A stretch of DNA of 64,000 nucleotides from an uncultured cyanobacterium (GTDB lineage: Bacteria; Cyanobacteriota; Cyanobacteriia; PCC-6307; Cyanobiaceae), in contig CAIZQU010000003.1 in NCBI GenBank assembly GCA_903935205.1, forward strand, positions 80,464 through 144,463, read 5' to 3'. This document shows positions 19,032-29,836 of the stretch, piece after piece. Every line of letters starts with the position of its first letter. Position 1 is the first letter of the stretch. The notes under the pieces are model-generated. The model did not search any database, was not told the origin of the DNA, and saw nothing but the letters and a program-made list of their open reading frames with translations. The position numbers and the translations under genes were made by a program.

Positions 19032-21137
19032 TCAGGCGGCCGGGGCCGGTACAGCCACCGCCTCACTGAAGGCGACGCGGCGGCGCTGGTCGAGAGCATC
19101 GAGATGGCGGCGTTCGCTGTAGTAGGCCTCCTGGAAGCGCAGGGCATCGGCATTGAGGCTGGCGAACAGCTGCTCGAGGCGCTGCTCCATGTCCGGCAAG
19201 GGCGGACCCGGTGCATCGATGCTGGGCTCCTGCAGCAGCTGGGCGATGCACTGCTCCAGGGTGGCCAGCCGCTGGGCGCTCCAGACATCGAGCAGGTGGC
19301 GGCAACGCTTCTCCGCCAGCAAGCGGGCCCGCACCGCGATGGCGCCACGCAGCTCCAGCAGGGGCTGGCGGAGGCTCAGCAACCGCAGCTCGCCGGGCTG
19401 CAGGAAGGGGGTCAGCCGATCGAGCAGTTCGCTGTCCTCCATCACCAGACGATCGCCGAGAAGCCTGGCCAGATCGAGATCGGCCAGATCCTCACCGGCG
19501 TCATCGCCGCGATTGATCGCCTCCAGCCGGTCCACACCGAGGTTGTCCTCCTCCAGTTCACCGATCGCGGCCCAGAGGCGGCGGTGGTGATGGAGGCCGA
19601 AATCCTCCTGTTCGGCCAGCCTCAGCTGACGGCGGATCTCGGCCCGCACCATCGGCAGGTGCAGGTAGAGCAGAAGGATGGCCGCCTCGGCGCGTTCCTG
19701 AACACTCGCGGCCCCGGGCTTCTCCCAGCGACTGGCGGCGCCATGCCAGCGCTGACCCTGAACCTGGCGGCGCAGGTCCTCCTCCAGGGAGCGGACCAGA
19801 TGGGCCTGGCCGGTGCTCAGGCGTTCCGCCACCCGCTGGAGGTACTGGGTGCGCAACGGACCGGGCGCCAGTTTGCCGAGCAGCACCACCAGGGCGGTGA
19901 CCGCCTGCTGGAACTGGTCGGGGCGGGCCAGGTCGCGGCCGGCAAGCACCTGCTCGATCTGCCAGTCGAGCCAGAGAGGGGCCGCATCGAGCAGCCCCAG
20001 GTAATCGCCGCTGCCGTGCTGCCTGAGGAACTCATCGGGATCCTTGCCGGCGGGCAGATGGAGCACCCGCAGCTCCAGCTGGCCCTGAAGCGCCAGCTGC
20101 TCCACCTCGCCGATCGCCCGCTGGGCAGCGCGGACGCCGGCACCGTCGCTGTCGAAGTTGAGGATCAGACGGCGGCTGTCGCAGCAGCGGCAGAGCTGGG
20201 TGATCTGCTGGCGACTCAGGGCGGTGCCGAGGGAACCCACCGCCTGGGTGATGCCGGCGGCATGGAGGGCGATCACATCGAAGTAACCCTCGACGATCAC
20301 GGCCCGATCCGCCCGGCGGATCGGATCGGCGGCGCGATGGAGGCCGAAGAGATGGCGCCCCTTCTCGAACACCTCCGTTTCCGGCGAATTGAGGTACTTG
20401 GGCTCGCTGCCATCGAGGGAGCGCCCACCGAAACCGACCACCCGACCCTGGCGGTCGTGGATCGGCACCATCACCCGATGGCGGAAGCGGTCGTAGTAGC
20501 CGGTGGCGCCGCTGGACCCTCCCTCGCCATCAGACTCGCTGGCGGCTTTACGGGGCACCACCAGGCCGGCGGCGGCGAGCAGCTCCGGAGCCAGGCCCTC
20601 CACCTGCTGCAGGTGGCGGAGCAGGCCATCCCAACGATCGGGGGCATAGCCCAGCTGGAAGGCCTCCAGGGTGGTTTCCGCCAGGCCACGACTCTCCCGC
20701 AGATAGGCCAAGGCCTGCTTGCCCTCGGGCGAGCGGAGCTGGGCCTGGAACCAGCCGGCCGCCAGGGCCAGCACCCGATGCAGCTGGTCACGACGGGAGA
20801 GCTGCTGGCGCAACCGCTCCTGCTGGGGCCCGTCGAGGGTCTCCACCGGCAGCTGATATTTGCGGGCCAGCTCCAGCACCACATCGGTGAAGCTGCCGCG
20901 CTGCAGCTCCATCAGAAACTTGATCGCATTGCCGCCGGCACCACAGGAGAAGCAGTAGTAGAACTGCTTGGCCGGTGAGACCGTCATCGACGGCGATTTG
21001 TCGTCGTGGAAGGGACAAACCCCCACGAATTCACGGCCCTTCTTCTTGAGCACCACGTGCTCTCCCACCACATCAACGATGTCGGCCCGCTCCTTGACGG
21101 CCTCGATCGTGCGGGGGTGAAGGCGTGGCGTGCTCAA
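19032..21137 (-). CDS. dnaG: DNA primase
   Basis: LHPRTIEAVKERADIVDVVGEHVVLKKKGREFVGVCPFHDDKSPSMTVSPAKQFYYCFSCGAGG; TTG start assumed. Confidence 0.95.
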   Translation of the reverse strand: MSTPRLHPRTIEAVKERADIVDVVGEHVVLKKKGREFVGVCPFHDDKSPSMTVSPAKQFYYCFSCGAGGNAIKFLMELQRGSFTDVVLELARKYQLPVETLDGPQQERLRQQLSRRDQLHRVLALAAGWFQAQLRSPEGKQALAYLRESRGLAETTLEAFQLGYAPDRWDGLLRHLQQVEGLAPELLAAAGLVVPRKAASESDGEGGSSGATGYYDRFRHRVMVPIHDRQGRVVGFGGRSLDGSEPKYLNSPETEVFEKGRHLFGLHRAADPIRRADRAVIVEGYFDVIALHAAGITQAVGSLGTALSRQQITQLCRCCDSRRLILNFDSDGAGVRAAQRAIGEVEQLALQGQLELRVLHLPAGKDPDEFLRQHGSGDYLGLLDAAPLWLDWQIEQVLAGRDLARPDQFQQAVTALVVLLGKLAPGPLRTQYLQRVAERLSTGQAHLVRSLEEDLRRQVQGQRWHGAASRWEKPGAASVQERAEAAILLLYLHLPMVRAEIRRQLRLAEQEDFGLHHHRRLWAAIGELEEDNLGVDRLEAINRGDDAGEDLADLDLARLLGDRLVMEDSELLDRLTPFLQPGELRLLSLRQPLLELRGAIAVRARLLAEKRCRHLLDVWSAQRLATLEQCIAQLLQEPSIDAPGPPLPDMEQRLEQLFASLNADALRFQEAYYSERRHLDALDQRRRVAFSEAVAVPAPAA

Positions 21138-21301
21138 GGGAGGGACGAGCGGGGGAGGGTTGACGGCGGCGGTGAGCGGGAAAGGCGGCGGCGGCGGACC
21201 GGTAGCTCCCGGGGCCAGGACGGCGGGGCGCTGGGAGAGAGTGCCCTGGGGAGACGGGCGGCTGGGACCAGACAGGCGGATGGCGCCGGGCGGAGGACCC
21301 G

Positions 21302-22273
21302 ATGACAGAGCGAAGGAAGGCGGAGCAGAACGCCAGCGATGGGCCACGGCCACCCGAGGGGGAAGCCGCCCCCCATTCTGGGCCATCCCCCCAGGGATGG
21401 GGGCGTGAGGGTGGCGCCACACTGGCGCTGGTGGCCGGCGCCTTGAGCTTCAGCCTGATGACAGTCTGCGTCAAGCAGCTTCAGGGCAGGCTGCCGGTGG
21501 CGGAGGTGGTGTTCGCGCGGGCGCTGCTGAGCTGTCTGCTCAGCGCCGTGCTGGTGGCGCGGGCTGGGGTGAGTCTCTGGGGACAGCGGCGGGGCCTGCT
21601 GGCGCTGCGGGGGCTCGTGGGCACCGCCGCCCTGTTCGCCGTCTACGAGGGAGTGATGCGGCTGCCCCTGGCCGATGCCACGGTGATCCAGTACCTCTAC
21701 CCCAGCGCCACGGCCCTGCTGGCCTGGCGATGGCTGGGGGAGCGACCCGGCCGCACCCTGGCGCTGGCGGTGGCGCTCGGCTGGCTGGGGGTGTTGCTGG
21801 TGGCCCGCCCGTTCGGGAGCTGGGGCGGGGGGCCCCTGCCGGCGGCGGGGGTGGGGGCAGCCCTGACCGGAGCCCTGCTCACCGCCGTGGCCTATGTGAG
21901 CGTGCGCCAGCTGGGACGCAGCGAACACCCCCAGGTGATCGTGCTCTGGTTTCCGATGGTCTCGATCCCCCTGAGCCTGCCGCTGGTGCTGCACGATCCG
22001 GTGCTGCCCAGCCTCGCTGAGCTGGGCTGGCTGGTGGGGGTGGGTGTGTTCACCCAGCTGGGTCAGATCGGGCTCACCCATGGGCTGATCCGCCTGCGTG
22101 CCGCCCGGGCCACCACGATCAGCTACATCCAGGTGGCCTTTGCGGTGCTCTGGGGATGGCTCTGGTTCGGGGAGCGGCCCCGGGCGGCGATGCTGGCCGG
22201 GGCCGGTCTGATCCTGGCCAGCGTCCTGCTCAGTCAGGCCCCCTGGCGCTCGCCGGGCAGGGGCAGGGGGTAG
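21302..22273 (+). CDS. DMT superfamily (EamA) transporter
   Basis: Ten-TM pattern; VIQYLYPSATALLAWRWLGERP..AFAVLWGWLWFGERP. Confidence 0.85.
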   Translation: MTERRKAEQNASDGPRPPEGEAAPHSGPSPQGWGREGGATLALVAGALSFSLMTVCVKQLQGRLPVAEVVFARALLSCLLSAVLVARAGVSLWGQRRGLLALRGLVGTAALFAVYEGVMRLPLADATVIQYLYPSATALLAWRWLGERPGRTLALAVALGWLGVLLVARPFGSWGGGPLPAAGVGAALTGALLTAVAYVSVRQLGRSEHPQVIVLWFPMVSIPLSLPLVLHDPVLPSLAELGWLVGVGVFTQLGQIGLTHGLIRLRAARATTISYIQVAFAVLWGWLWFGERPRAAMLAGAGLILASVLLSQAPWRSPGRGRG

Positions 22274-22749
22274 GTGGTCCACTCCTGCACGGCCCCGGCT
22301 CCGACGGAGGTGCTGCCGCTGGGTTGGGCCAGCCGCCAGCTCTGCTCCCGTTCCCCACGCTGCAGGTAAATCTCGAACGGGCTGTCGACACGGATCGGAT
22401 CACCGCTCAATCGCCAGTCGAAGCGTCCGGTGATCCGCAAGCCCTTCGCCGGGCCGATCGCCATCGCTGTCTGTTCCTCCACCCGGACGCGACTCACCTG
22501 GGGCAGGCCCGGGGGCTCCAGTTCGAGGGCCTGGGCGATGGAGGCCTGGGTGAGCTGGATCTGCAACGCCAGGGCATCGAGCAGCACCCCTTGCCCCGGC
22601 TGTCCGGGGCCGCCACAGGCTGAGAGGGGCAGCAGCAGGGCCAGCAGCAGCGCCAGAAAAAGCCCCGGCGGCGAGGGAAGCCAGCCCCGCCGGTGGGCGC
22701 GGGCGATGGGCGGCGCGGGCAGCATGGGGGTCGCGTGGGGGGATTCCAT
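22234..22749 (-). CDS. Putative lipoprotein, conserved hypothetical
   Basis: Lipobox-like LLLPLSACGG after hydrophobic stretch. Confidence 0.65.
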   Translation of the reverse strand: MESPHATPMLPAPPIARAHRRGWLPSPPGLFLALLLALLLPLSACGGPGQPGQGVLLDALALQIQLTQASIAQALELEPPGLPQVSRVRVEEQTAMAIGPAKGLRITGRFDWRLSGDPIRVDSPFEIYLQRGEREQSWRLAQPSGSTSVGAGAVQEWTTYPLPLPGERQGA

Positions 22750-23407
22750 GATCGGCTGGCTGGAGGGACGACTGGCCGAAACCTGGCACCAGGCCAGCCG
22801 CCACGGGGTCCTGGTGATCTGTCAGGGGGTGGGCTACGAGGTGCAGCTCAGCCAGCGCCACTGGCGCGAGTTGCCTCCGGCCGGTTCGGCGGTCGCCCTG
22901 CACATCCATCACAGCATCCGTGACGATGGCTGGACCCTCTTCGGATTCAGCGACCGGCTCGAGCGGGACCTGTTCCGCGAGCTGGTGGCCGTCAGCGGCG
23001 TCGGCCCCCAGGCGGGCCTGGCACTGCTGGGGGCGATGGTGCCGGCGGAGCTGGTGCAGGCGGTGGTCGAGACCGATCTGCGCCGCCTCTGCCAGGCGCC
23101 CGGGGTGGGGCGGCGGACCGCGGAGCGGCTGGCGGTGGAACTGCGTCAGCGGTTGCAGGAGCGCTTCATCCCCCAGCTGGAGGATGGGCCCGTGGCGGCG
23201 GGCAGCGGCGAGGGGGAGCTGGCGGCGGAGCTGCCGAGCGGCACGAGCCGTCAGGAGCTGAACGACACCCTGGAATCGCTGGGCTACGCCAGCCTGGAGA
23301 TCGATCGAGCCCTGCGGGCGGTGGCTGCGACGGGCCTGGCCCCGGAGGCACCGCTGGAGCTGTGGATTCGCGATTGCCTGCGCTGGCTGTCCCGTCAGGC
23401 CGCCTGA
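22748..23407 (+). CDS. ruvA: Holliday junction branch migration protein RuvA
   Basis: [54 protein letters not shown]. Confidence 0.94.
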   Translation: MIGWLEGRLAETWHQASRHGVLVICQGVGYEVQLSQRHWRELPPAGSAVALHIHHSIRDDGWTLFGFSDRLERDLFRELVAVSGVGPQAGLALLGAMVPAELVQAVVETDLRRLCQAPGVGRRTAERLAVELRQRLQERFIPQLEDGPVAAGSGEGELAAELPSGTSRQELNDTLESLGYASLEIDRALRAVAATGLAPEAPLELWIRDCLRWLSRQAA

Positions 23408-23645
23408 AGGCACCAGCAGGGCCCAGAGGCGACGGCCCGGATGCCACCCCGGGGCAACGGCTGGTCGTTGCCGGCCCGAGCGAGGGATCGGGGCATGGGG
23501 GCTGGGCCCACAGAGCGAAAGGGGCGGCGCGGGGGAGGAAGGGTTGGGGCCCCCGCGACGGGGCTGCCGGAAGGGCAGGCAGCCGAAGGGGTGCAGGCCG
23601 GGCCTTAAGGTGGTCGTTTGCACCGTAAGGCGTCCGCGCTCGCCC

Positions 23646-23915
23646 ATGCCGCTCACCACCACCCGGAAGCAGGAATTGATCAATGGTCACCAGACCCACC
23701 CCACCGACACGGGCTCGGTAGAGGTGCAGGTGGCGATGCTGAGCGAGCGGATCCAGCAGCTCAGCGGCCATCTGCAGAAAAATATCCACGACTTCTCCTC
23801 CCGCCAGGGACTGCTGAAGATGATCGGCCGCCGCAAGCGTCTGCTCGGCTACCTGCGCAGTCAGAGCAGCGATCGCTATGCCGCCCTGATCGAGAAGCTC
23901 GGCATCCGCGGCTGA
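23646..23915 (+). CDS. rpsO: 30S ribosomal protein S15
   Basis: [53 protein letters not shown]. Confidence 0.96.
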   Translation: MPLTTTRKQELINGHQTHPTDTGSVEVQVAMLSERIQQLSGHLQKNIHDFSSRQGLLKMIGRRKRLLGYLRSQSSDRYAALIEKLGIRG

Positions 23916-23922
23916 CGATCCC

Positions 23923-24399
23923 ATGAGCCCCCAGCGGGAGAAGCCCCCAGCGGGCCCCGGCAGTGCCGATGCCTCGGCAACCGGTGGCTTCGGCAAGCCG
24001 CGGCGGACCAACGTTCGCAGCGGTACCATCGCCTCCTCCGGCCGTGCTGGACGGACCAGCCCTGCCAGTCAGGTGATTCCGGACCAGGTGGCCAACCGCA
24101 TGGCGCGCCGGGTGGCACTGGCCACTGGCCTACCTACCCTGATGGGCATGGGGGTGTTTGTGGCGAGCTATCTGCTGGTCAGCCGCCACATCCTGGAGAT
24201 CCCTCCCTCCACCACCCTGCTGGCCTCCGGCGCCTGCTTCCTCCTGGGCCTGCTGGGGCTGAGCTATGGCGTCCTGTCCGCCAGCTGGGAGGAGCAGGCC
24301 GGCAGCCTTCTTGGCCGCGAACAGATCGGCGTCAACATCGGCCGGATCCGCGCCTCCCTGCAGGCGATGCGTCGCGGCAGCGACGGCGGTGTCAGCTAG
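23923..24399 (+). CDS. PAM68 family protein (DUF3464)
   Basis: IPDQVANRMARRVALATGLPTLMGMGVFVASYLLVSRHILEIPP..SYGVLSASWEE. Confidence 0.88.
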   Translation: MSPQREKPPAGPGSADASATGGFGKPRRTNVRSGTIASSGRAGRTSPASQVIPDQVANRMARRVALATGLPTLMGMGVFVASYLLVSRHILEIPPSTTLLASGACFLLGLLGLSYGVLSASWEEQAGSLLGREQIGVNIGRIRASLQAMRRGSDGGVS

Positions 24400-24668
24400 G
24401 AGCCTGTAGCGGCTGGCTGGATTGGGGCTCCCCAGCCATGGGGAGATGCTGCCATGCAACGCAACGCACAGCACCCCCCCTGAATTGCATCGGCATCGAA
24501 ATCATGGCGCCGTGGCAATGGGCAGCATGATTGAGTGGCAATAGGTCTCGCGATGAAGGTGCAGAGGTGTCCCCGATACCCTCTGCCTTGGGGTCATGGC
24601 GCAATGGCGCCTGATCGGGTCTGTCTTTGTGCGGGATCCGGTCTGTCGAACCGCGGGTCACAGGCTCC
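24399..24668. repeat. Dispersed TIR repeat, copy B (about 270 bp)
   Basis: Ends GGAGCCTGT .. ACAGGCTCC; internal blocks CATGGCGCCGTGGCAATGGGCAG and GATCGGGTCTGTCTTTGTGC shared with copies A, C, D (opposite orientation to A). Confidence 0.8.
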
Positions 24669-24728
24669 TGGTGTGCCATCTCTGAATTGACCATTAGAAT
24701 CATGGATATCCCGAGATGGGCCGAATCC

Positions 24729-25930
24729 ATGCCTATTGGTCGCCCAATGCCGCCGCTTGTTCTCAGCGACGATGATGTGCGTGAACTCCAGAATATCGCC
24801 CATTCACGCTCCAAACCACACGCTCTTGTGCAACGAGCCCAAATAGTTCTGGCTTGTGGTACGGGCGAAACGAACAGCTCGATTGCCAAGCGAATGGGCA
24901 TCACGGGGATGACCGTGGGGAAATGGCGCAAACGCTACCTTGAGCTCGGCGTTGAGGGCCTGCATGACGAGCTACGTCCAGGCCGTCCTCGCACCTATGA
25001 GGACGACAAGTTAGCCGAGGTAATCCATCGAGCGCTGCAGACAAAGCCCAGCAATGGCAGCACCCAATGGAGCGCCCGCTCCCTCGCCGCAGAGACCGGA
25101 ATCTCCAAGAGCACGGTTCATCGCTGGCTCAAGACATCCTCTCTCCAACCCCACCAACAGCCCTGATCGGGCAGCAGGCTGCGTAGGCCACATTGGTGCT
25201 TGATGCCTTGATTGGCTAGCAGCAAAATCCTTTTCCCGCCTTGGATCTAGACTTTCCCGCGATCCTCGGCCGAGCTTGTTGCCTGATCAAGTCGCCAGAA
25301 GTCATTCACAATCTCAACCGTTCTCCTCGTTGTGCAGAAGCCCACGCATCGCGTCGGCCTCTTACCTAGCCCCCGCAGAAGGCCGTGGTGCTCGGCGTCG
25401 GAGAGAAGACCCAGGTGCAGGCGCTCGGTCGAGCCCAGCCTCTGCTGACGCTGGAGATGGGAAACGTGGAGGAGGCCAGCCACGACTCCATGCGGCACAC
25501 CACCACCCCATTGGCCGCTCTTGACCTAGCCACCGGTCAGCTGATCGCGCCGTGCAAGCCGCGTCACCGGCAGCAGAAGTAGCTGAACTTCCTTCGCCAG
25601 ACGGAGACAGCGGTCGCCGCCGATCTCGATCTCCACCTGATCGTGGACGACCTCACGACCAGCAAGCAACACCAAGAACACGCCTGGCTGTGACAGCACT
25701 CACGCTTTCATCTGCATGGCACCCCAACGCACGCCCCATGGCGAAATCAGCTGGAACGCGGGTTGGGACCATCAGGCAACGAGCGATTTGACGTGGCAGC
25801 GTTGGCAGCGTCGAGGAGCTGATCGCCCGCATCGAGCAGTGCAGCGGGGCCAGCAACAACAACACCGCTCCTTTCATCGGAACCGCCAGGGCAGACTTCC
25901 ATCCTTCGTTAGCGGCAAAACCCTTGCTGG
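24729..25930 (+). pseudogene. IS630 family transposase, degraded (stops and frameshifts)
   Basis: Intact HTH N-terminus to 25166 (LVQRAQIVLACGTGETNSSIAKRMGITGMTVGKWRKRYLELGVEGL), then fragments VVLGVGEKTQVQALGRAQP, HTTTPLAALDLATGQLIAPCKPRHRQQ, DLDLHLIVDD, RFHLHGTPTHAPWRNQLERG in shifting frames. Confidence 0.85.
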
Positions 25931-25980
25931 CGCGTCTCCGGGCAGGCGCACCAGAAGGCTGGCACCCAAGGCGGCACCAA

Positions 25981-26002
25981 CGGCGGCGGCGGCGGCGGCG
26001 GC
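25981..26002. repeat. CGG trinucleotide run (about 7 units)
   Basis: cggcggcggcggcggcggcggc. Confidence 0.9.
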
Positions 26003-26160
26003 AGGCCCAGAAACCGGCGCAGGGCCAGCGATGGTTGGCCCTGCTGAGCCCATGCGCGGATGCCGGGATATGCGGGTCCAGCAGGAGCCAACCGGTCCAT
26101 GCCTCAAGGCCCCGTCTGGCCCGAGTAGCTCAGCCGACCACTCCCCCGGCCGCCGTGGGC

Positions 26161-29100
26161 TCAGGCCGCCGCCGCCGCCAGGGGGGCCACGCCTGCTGCT
26201 CCGGCGTCCTGCAAAGGGGAGAGCAGCGACACCTGAAATGCGGCCGACTCCAGGGTGCGCAGGGCTGAGGCGCCATCCGCCACACAGAACTGGGCGCCGA
26301 GCCGCACGTAGCGGCTGCGATCGGCATCGCGCAGGCGGGCGACCACCGGCACCCGCACCCCGGCCTCATCCTGACCAAGACGGTGGCGCTGAAGGCACTC
26401 CCGTAAACGATGCTGAATCGTGATGTCCGCGGCCTGGTCAGCGGGGAGGTCCACCAGCAGCAGCTGCAACGCCTCGACGGCCCGGCTGTCCTCCAGGATC
26501 AGTTGGACCCGATCATCGCGCCGATCCACCGTGGCCCAGATCAGCAGCCGGGCATCGACCATCAGGTGATCGGCCAGACGGGCAAAGGCCCGCGGAAACA
26601 CCACCGCCTCACAACTGCCACTGAGATCCTCAAGCTGCAGCACCGCCATCCGATCCCCCTTGCGGGTGGTGACCTGGCGCAGTTCGGTGACCATCGCCAG
26701 CACGCTCAGCCGCGCCTTATCGGGCTGCTCCTCAAGGCTGGAGAGCGGGACCGGTGCGAGCAGCTTCACCCGACCCACCAGTTGACGCAGGGGATGGTCG
26801 GAGATGTAGAAGCCGAGCAGCTCCTTCTCCAGCCGCAGCTTCTCGGTGGGGGGATAGTCGGGCACCGGCGCCGCCTTCGGGGCGCTGACGGGCTCGCTGG
26901 CCGCCCCAGCCGCGGCAGGGCCCCCACCACCGAGCAGATCGAGCAGATTGCCCTGACCGCTGGCCCGATCCCTGGCGCGGGATGAGGCCCACTCCAGCAC
27001 CAGATCGAGATCGGCCATCAGCTGGGCCCGGTTGGCCTTGGGCTCAAGGGCATCGAGGGCGCCGCAATGAATCAGGGATTCCAGGGCGCGGCGGTTGAGG
27101 GTGGCACCGGCGACGCGGTCGCAGAGATCGGCCAGGGACTGGAACGGTCCAGCACTGCTGCGGTTATCGATCAGGGCACGAATCGCACCCTCGCCCAGAT
27201 TGCGCACGGCCGAAAGACCAAAGAGTATGCGATCACCAACGGGGGTGAAGTCGATGCCGGAGGCATTGATATCGGGAGGCAAGACCTCGATCGCCATGGC
27301 ACTGCAATTGGCGATGTAGCGCTGCACCTTGTCGCTGGCGCCTGCATTGACGGTGAGCAGGGCCGCCATGTAAGCGACCGGGTAATGGGCCTTGAGATAG
27401 GCCGTCTGATAGGTGACAGCGCCGTAGGCTGTGGAATGGCTTTTGTTGAAGCAGTATTCGGCGAACAGCACCATCTGCTCGAACAGTGCTTCGGCCACCT
27501 TCGCCTCCACACCCCGTTCGGTGGCCCCTTTGACGAAGACACTCTGGTGTTTCTCCATCTCGCTTTTCTTCTTCTTACCCATCGCCCGCCGCAGCAGATC
27601 GGCTTCGCCGAGGGAGTAGCCGGCCAGATCCTGGGCGATCTTCATGATCTGCTCCTGGTAGACCATGATCCCGTAGGTCTCCTGCAGGATCGGCTCCAGC
27701 TTGGCGTGGGCCACATCGATCCGCTCGCGACCATGCTTGCGGTTGATGAACTTGGGAATCAGGCCCGCATCGAGGGGCCCTGGCCGGTAGAGGGCAAGGA
27801 TGGAGGAAATATCCTCCAGGCTGGAGGGTTTCAGATCGCGCACGATCTGGCGCATGCCGCTCGATTCAAGCTGGAAGATGCCTTCCAGATCACCTCGGGC
27901 CAGGAGGGCATAGGTGTGGGAATCCTCGGCCGGCAGATCATCGGGGTCGAGCCGTTCACCCGTGCTCTGCTGCACGAGATCCAGGGTCTTCTGGATCATG
28001 GTGAGGTTTTTGAGGCCGAGGAAGTCCATCTTCAGGAGCCCCATCGACTCGACATCCTCCATGAAATATTGGGTGATCACCTGGCCGTCGTTATTGCGTT
28101 GCAGCGGCACCAGCTCATCAAGGGGATCGGCGGCGATCACGACCCCGGCGGCATGAACGCCGAAGGTTTTGTTGGTACCCTCGATCCGCATGGCCAGATC
28201 CACCCAGTGCTTCACCTTGGGGTCGGCCTGGTATTTCTCACGGAACTCCGGAGTTGGCGACTCCGGACCGATCATCTCCTTGAGCTTGGCAGGTTTGCCG
28301 CGGACCACAGGGATCAGCTTGGCGAGGCGATCGGCTTCGCCGTAGGGAATATCAAGCACCCGTGCCACATCCTTTAACACCGCTTTGGAGGTCATGCGGT
28401 TGAAGGTGATGATCTGGGCGACCTTGTCTTCGCCATAGCGGCTGGTGACGTAGTCAATTACTTCACCACGACGCTCGATGCAGAAGTCGGTATCAATATC
28501 CGGCATCGACTTGCGCTCAGGATTGAGGAAGCGCTCGAACAACAGGCCGTGGCGCACCGGATCGATGTTGGTGATTCCCAGAGCCCAGGCGACGACCGAT
28601 CCGGCGGCTGATCCGCGGCCTGGCCCGACCGGGATGCCATTGTCGCGAGCGAAACGGATGTAATCCCAGACCACCAGGAAGTAGGTGGGAAAGCCCATCT
28701 GCTCCATCACCTGCAGCTCAAATTCGAGCCGCTCCCCATAGCTGGGGTCAATCACCGCCCGCTCTGCCAAGCCGAGGCGATGCCGCAGACCATCGCGGGC
28801 GACCTCCGCCAGATAGCTGACCGCCGTGTGGCCCTCCGGAATCGGAAAGCGCGGCATCTGGTAGCGGCCAAGGATGTCGTAGTCCTCCACCTTCTCGGCC
28901 ACGCGCGCCGTGTTGGCCACCGCCTCGGCCACCAGCTCAGGCTCGAGATGGTCAGCGAACAGAGCGAGCATCTCCGCCTCGCTGCGGATGTACTCGGTGC
29001 CGGTGTAGCGCAGACGCTTCTCATCGCTGATCAGCTTGCCGGTGAGCACGCAGAGCAGGGCGTCGTGGGCCTCCACATCGCCGACGCTGAGGTAGTGCGC

Positions 29101-29724
29101 ATCGTTGGTGGCGATCAGGGGAATGGCGAGTTCGGCGCTGATGCGGGCCAGCTCGACATTGACGATGCGATCCTCAATGCCGCCATGATCCTGGATCTCC
29201 AGGTAGAAGTCGTCAGCGAACACCTCCTGATACCAGGCCGCGACCGAACGGGCCACATCGGGGCGACCCTTGAGGATCGCCTGGGGGATCTCACCGCCCA
29301 GGCAGGCGGTGGAGACGATCAGGCCCTCGCTGTATTGGCGCAGCAGCTGCTTATCGATGCAGGCACGGGCGAAGATGCCGCGACCGCGCATGCCGCGCAG
29401 GTGGCTGATGCTGGTGAGCTTGACGAGGTTGCGATAGCCGACCGCATTGCGGGCCAGCACGACCAGGTGATAGCGGCGCTCCTTCTTCGGCGGCGGATCA
29501 TCGATCGAGCCGTTGATCACATACATCTCATTGCCGATGATCGGCTTGATGCCGGCCTTGGCGCAGAGCTTCAGCAGTTCGATCGCGCCATACATCACGC
29601 CATGGTCGGTAAGGGCCAGGGCGGGCATGCCCAGCTCCACCGCCCGCTCCACCATCTGCGGCAGCTGGCTGGCGCCGTCGAGAAGGCTGTAGTCGCTGTG
29701 GTTGTGGAGCGGAACGAAGGCCAA
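26161..29724 (-). CDS. dnaE: DNA polymerase III subunit alpha
   Basis: [28 protein letters not shown].., ..[23 protein letters not shown].., ..[12 protein letters not shown].. Confidence 0.97.
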   Translation of the reverse strand: MAFVPLHNHSDYSLLDGASQLPQMVERAVELGMPALALTDHGVMYGAIELLKLCAKAGIKPIIGNEMYVINGSIDDPPPKKERRYHLVVLARNAVGYRNLVKLTSISHLRGMRGRGIFARACIDKQLLRQYSEGLIVSTACLGGEIPQAILKGRPDVARSVAAWYQEVFADDFYLEIQDHGGIEDRIVNVELARISAELAIPLIATNDAHYLSVGDVEAHDALLCVLTGKLISDEKRLRYTGTEYIRSEAEMLALFADHLEPELVAEAVANTARVAEKVEDYDILGRYQMPRFPIPEGHTAVSYLAEVARDGLRHRLGLAERAVIDPSYGERLEFELQVMEQMGFPTYFLVVWDYIRFARDNGIPVGPGRGSAAGSVVAWALGITNIDPVRHGLLFERFLNPERKSMPDIDTDFCIERRGEVIDYVTSRYGEDKVAQIITFNRMTSKAVLKDVARVLDIPYGEADRLAKLIPVVRGKPAKLKEMIGPESPTPEFREKYQADPKVKHWVDLAMRIEGTNKTFGVHAAGVVIAADPLDELVPLQRNNDGQVITQYFMEDVESMGLLKMDFLGLKNLTMIQKTLDLVQQSTGERLDPDDLPAEDSHTYALLARGDLEGIFQLESSGMRQIVRDLKPSSLEDISSILALYRPGPLDAGLIPKFINRKHGRERIDVAHAKLEPILQETYGIMVYQEQIMKIAQDLAGYSLGEADLLRRAMGKKKKSEMEKHQSVFVKGATERGVEAKVAEALFEQMVLFAEYCFNKSHSTAYGAVTYQTAYLKAHYPVAYMAALLTVNAGASDKVQRYIANCSAMAIEVLPPDINASGIDFTPVGDRILFGLSAVRNLGEGAIRALIDNRSSAGPFQSLADLCDRVAGATLNRRALESLIHCGALDALEPKANRAQLMADLDLVLEWASSRARDRASGQGNLLDLLGGGGPAAAGAASEPVSAPKAAPVPDYPPTEKLRLEKELLGFYISDHPLRQLVGRVKLLAPVPLSSLEEQPDKARLSVLAMVTELRQVTTRKGDRMAVLQLEDLSGSCEAVVFPRAFARLADHLMVDARLLIWATVDRRDDRVQLILEDSRAVEALQLLLVDLPADQAADITIQHRLRECLQRHRLGQDEAGVRVPVVARLRDADRSRYVRLGAQFCVADGASALRTLESAAFQVSLLSPLQDAGAAGVAPLAAAAA

Positions 29725-29836
29725 GGGCGAGAGCTGCCGAATCCGTTCAGGCTAGGGGAGGACGCAAGTGGCAGCGTCGCCAGGAGCCAGGACGCGGCTC
29801 GGACACCAGATCTGGTGGGGTACGGATCGGAAGGGC

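Noticed and set aside
17174-19069. 631-aa plus-strand ORF across umuC and GGDEF genes
   Set aside because: Frame-shifted reading of umuC then antisense of the GGDEF gene; no domain of its own
26115-26160. tRNA-like gcccgagtagctcag start near dnaE 3' end
   Set aside because: No matching acceptor, anticodon or T arm follows; only the D-arm-like string matches by chance
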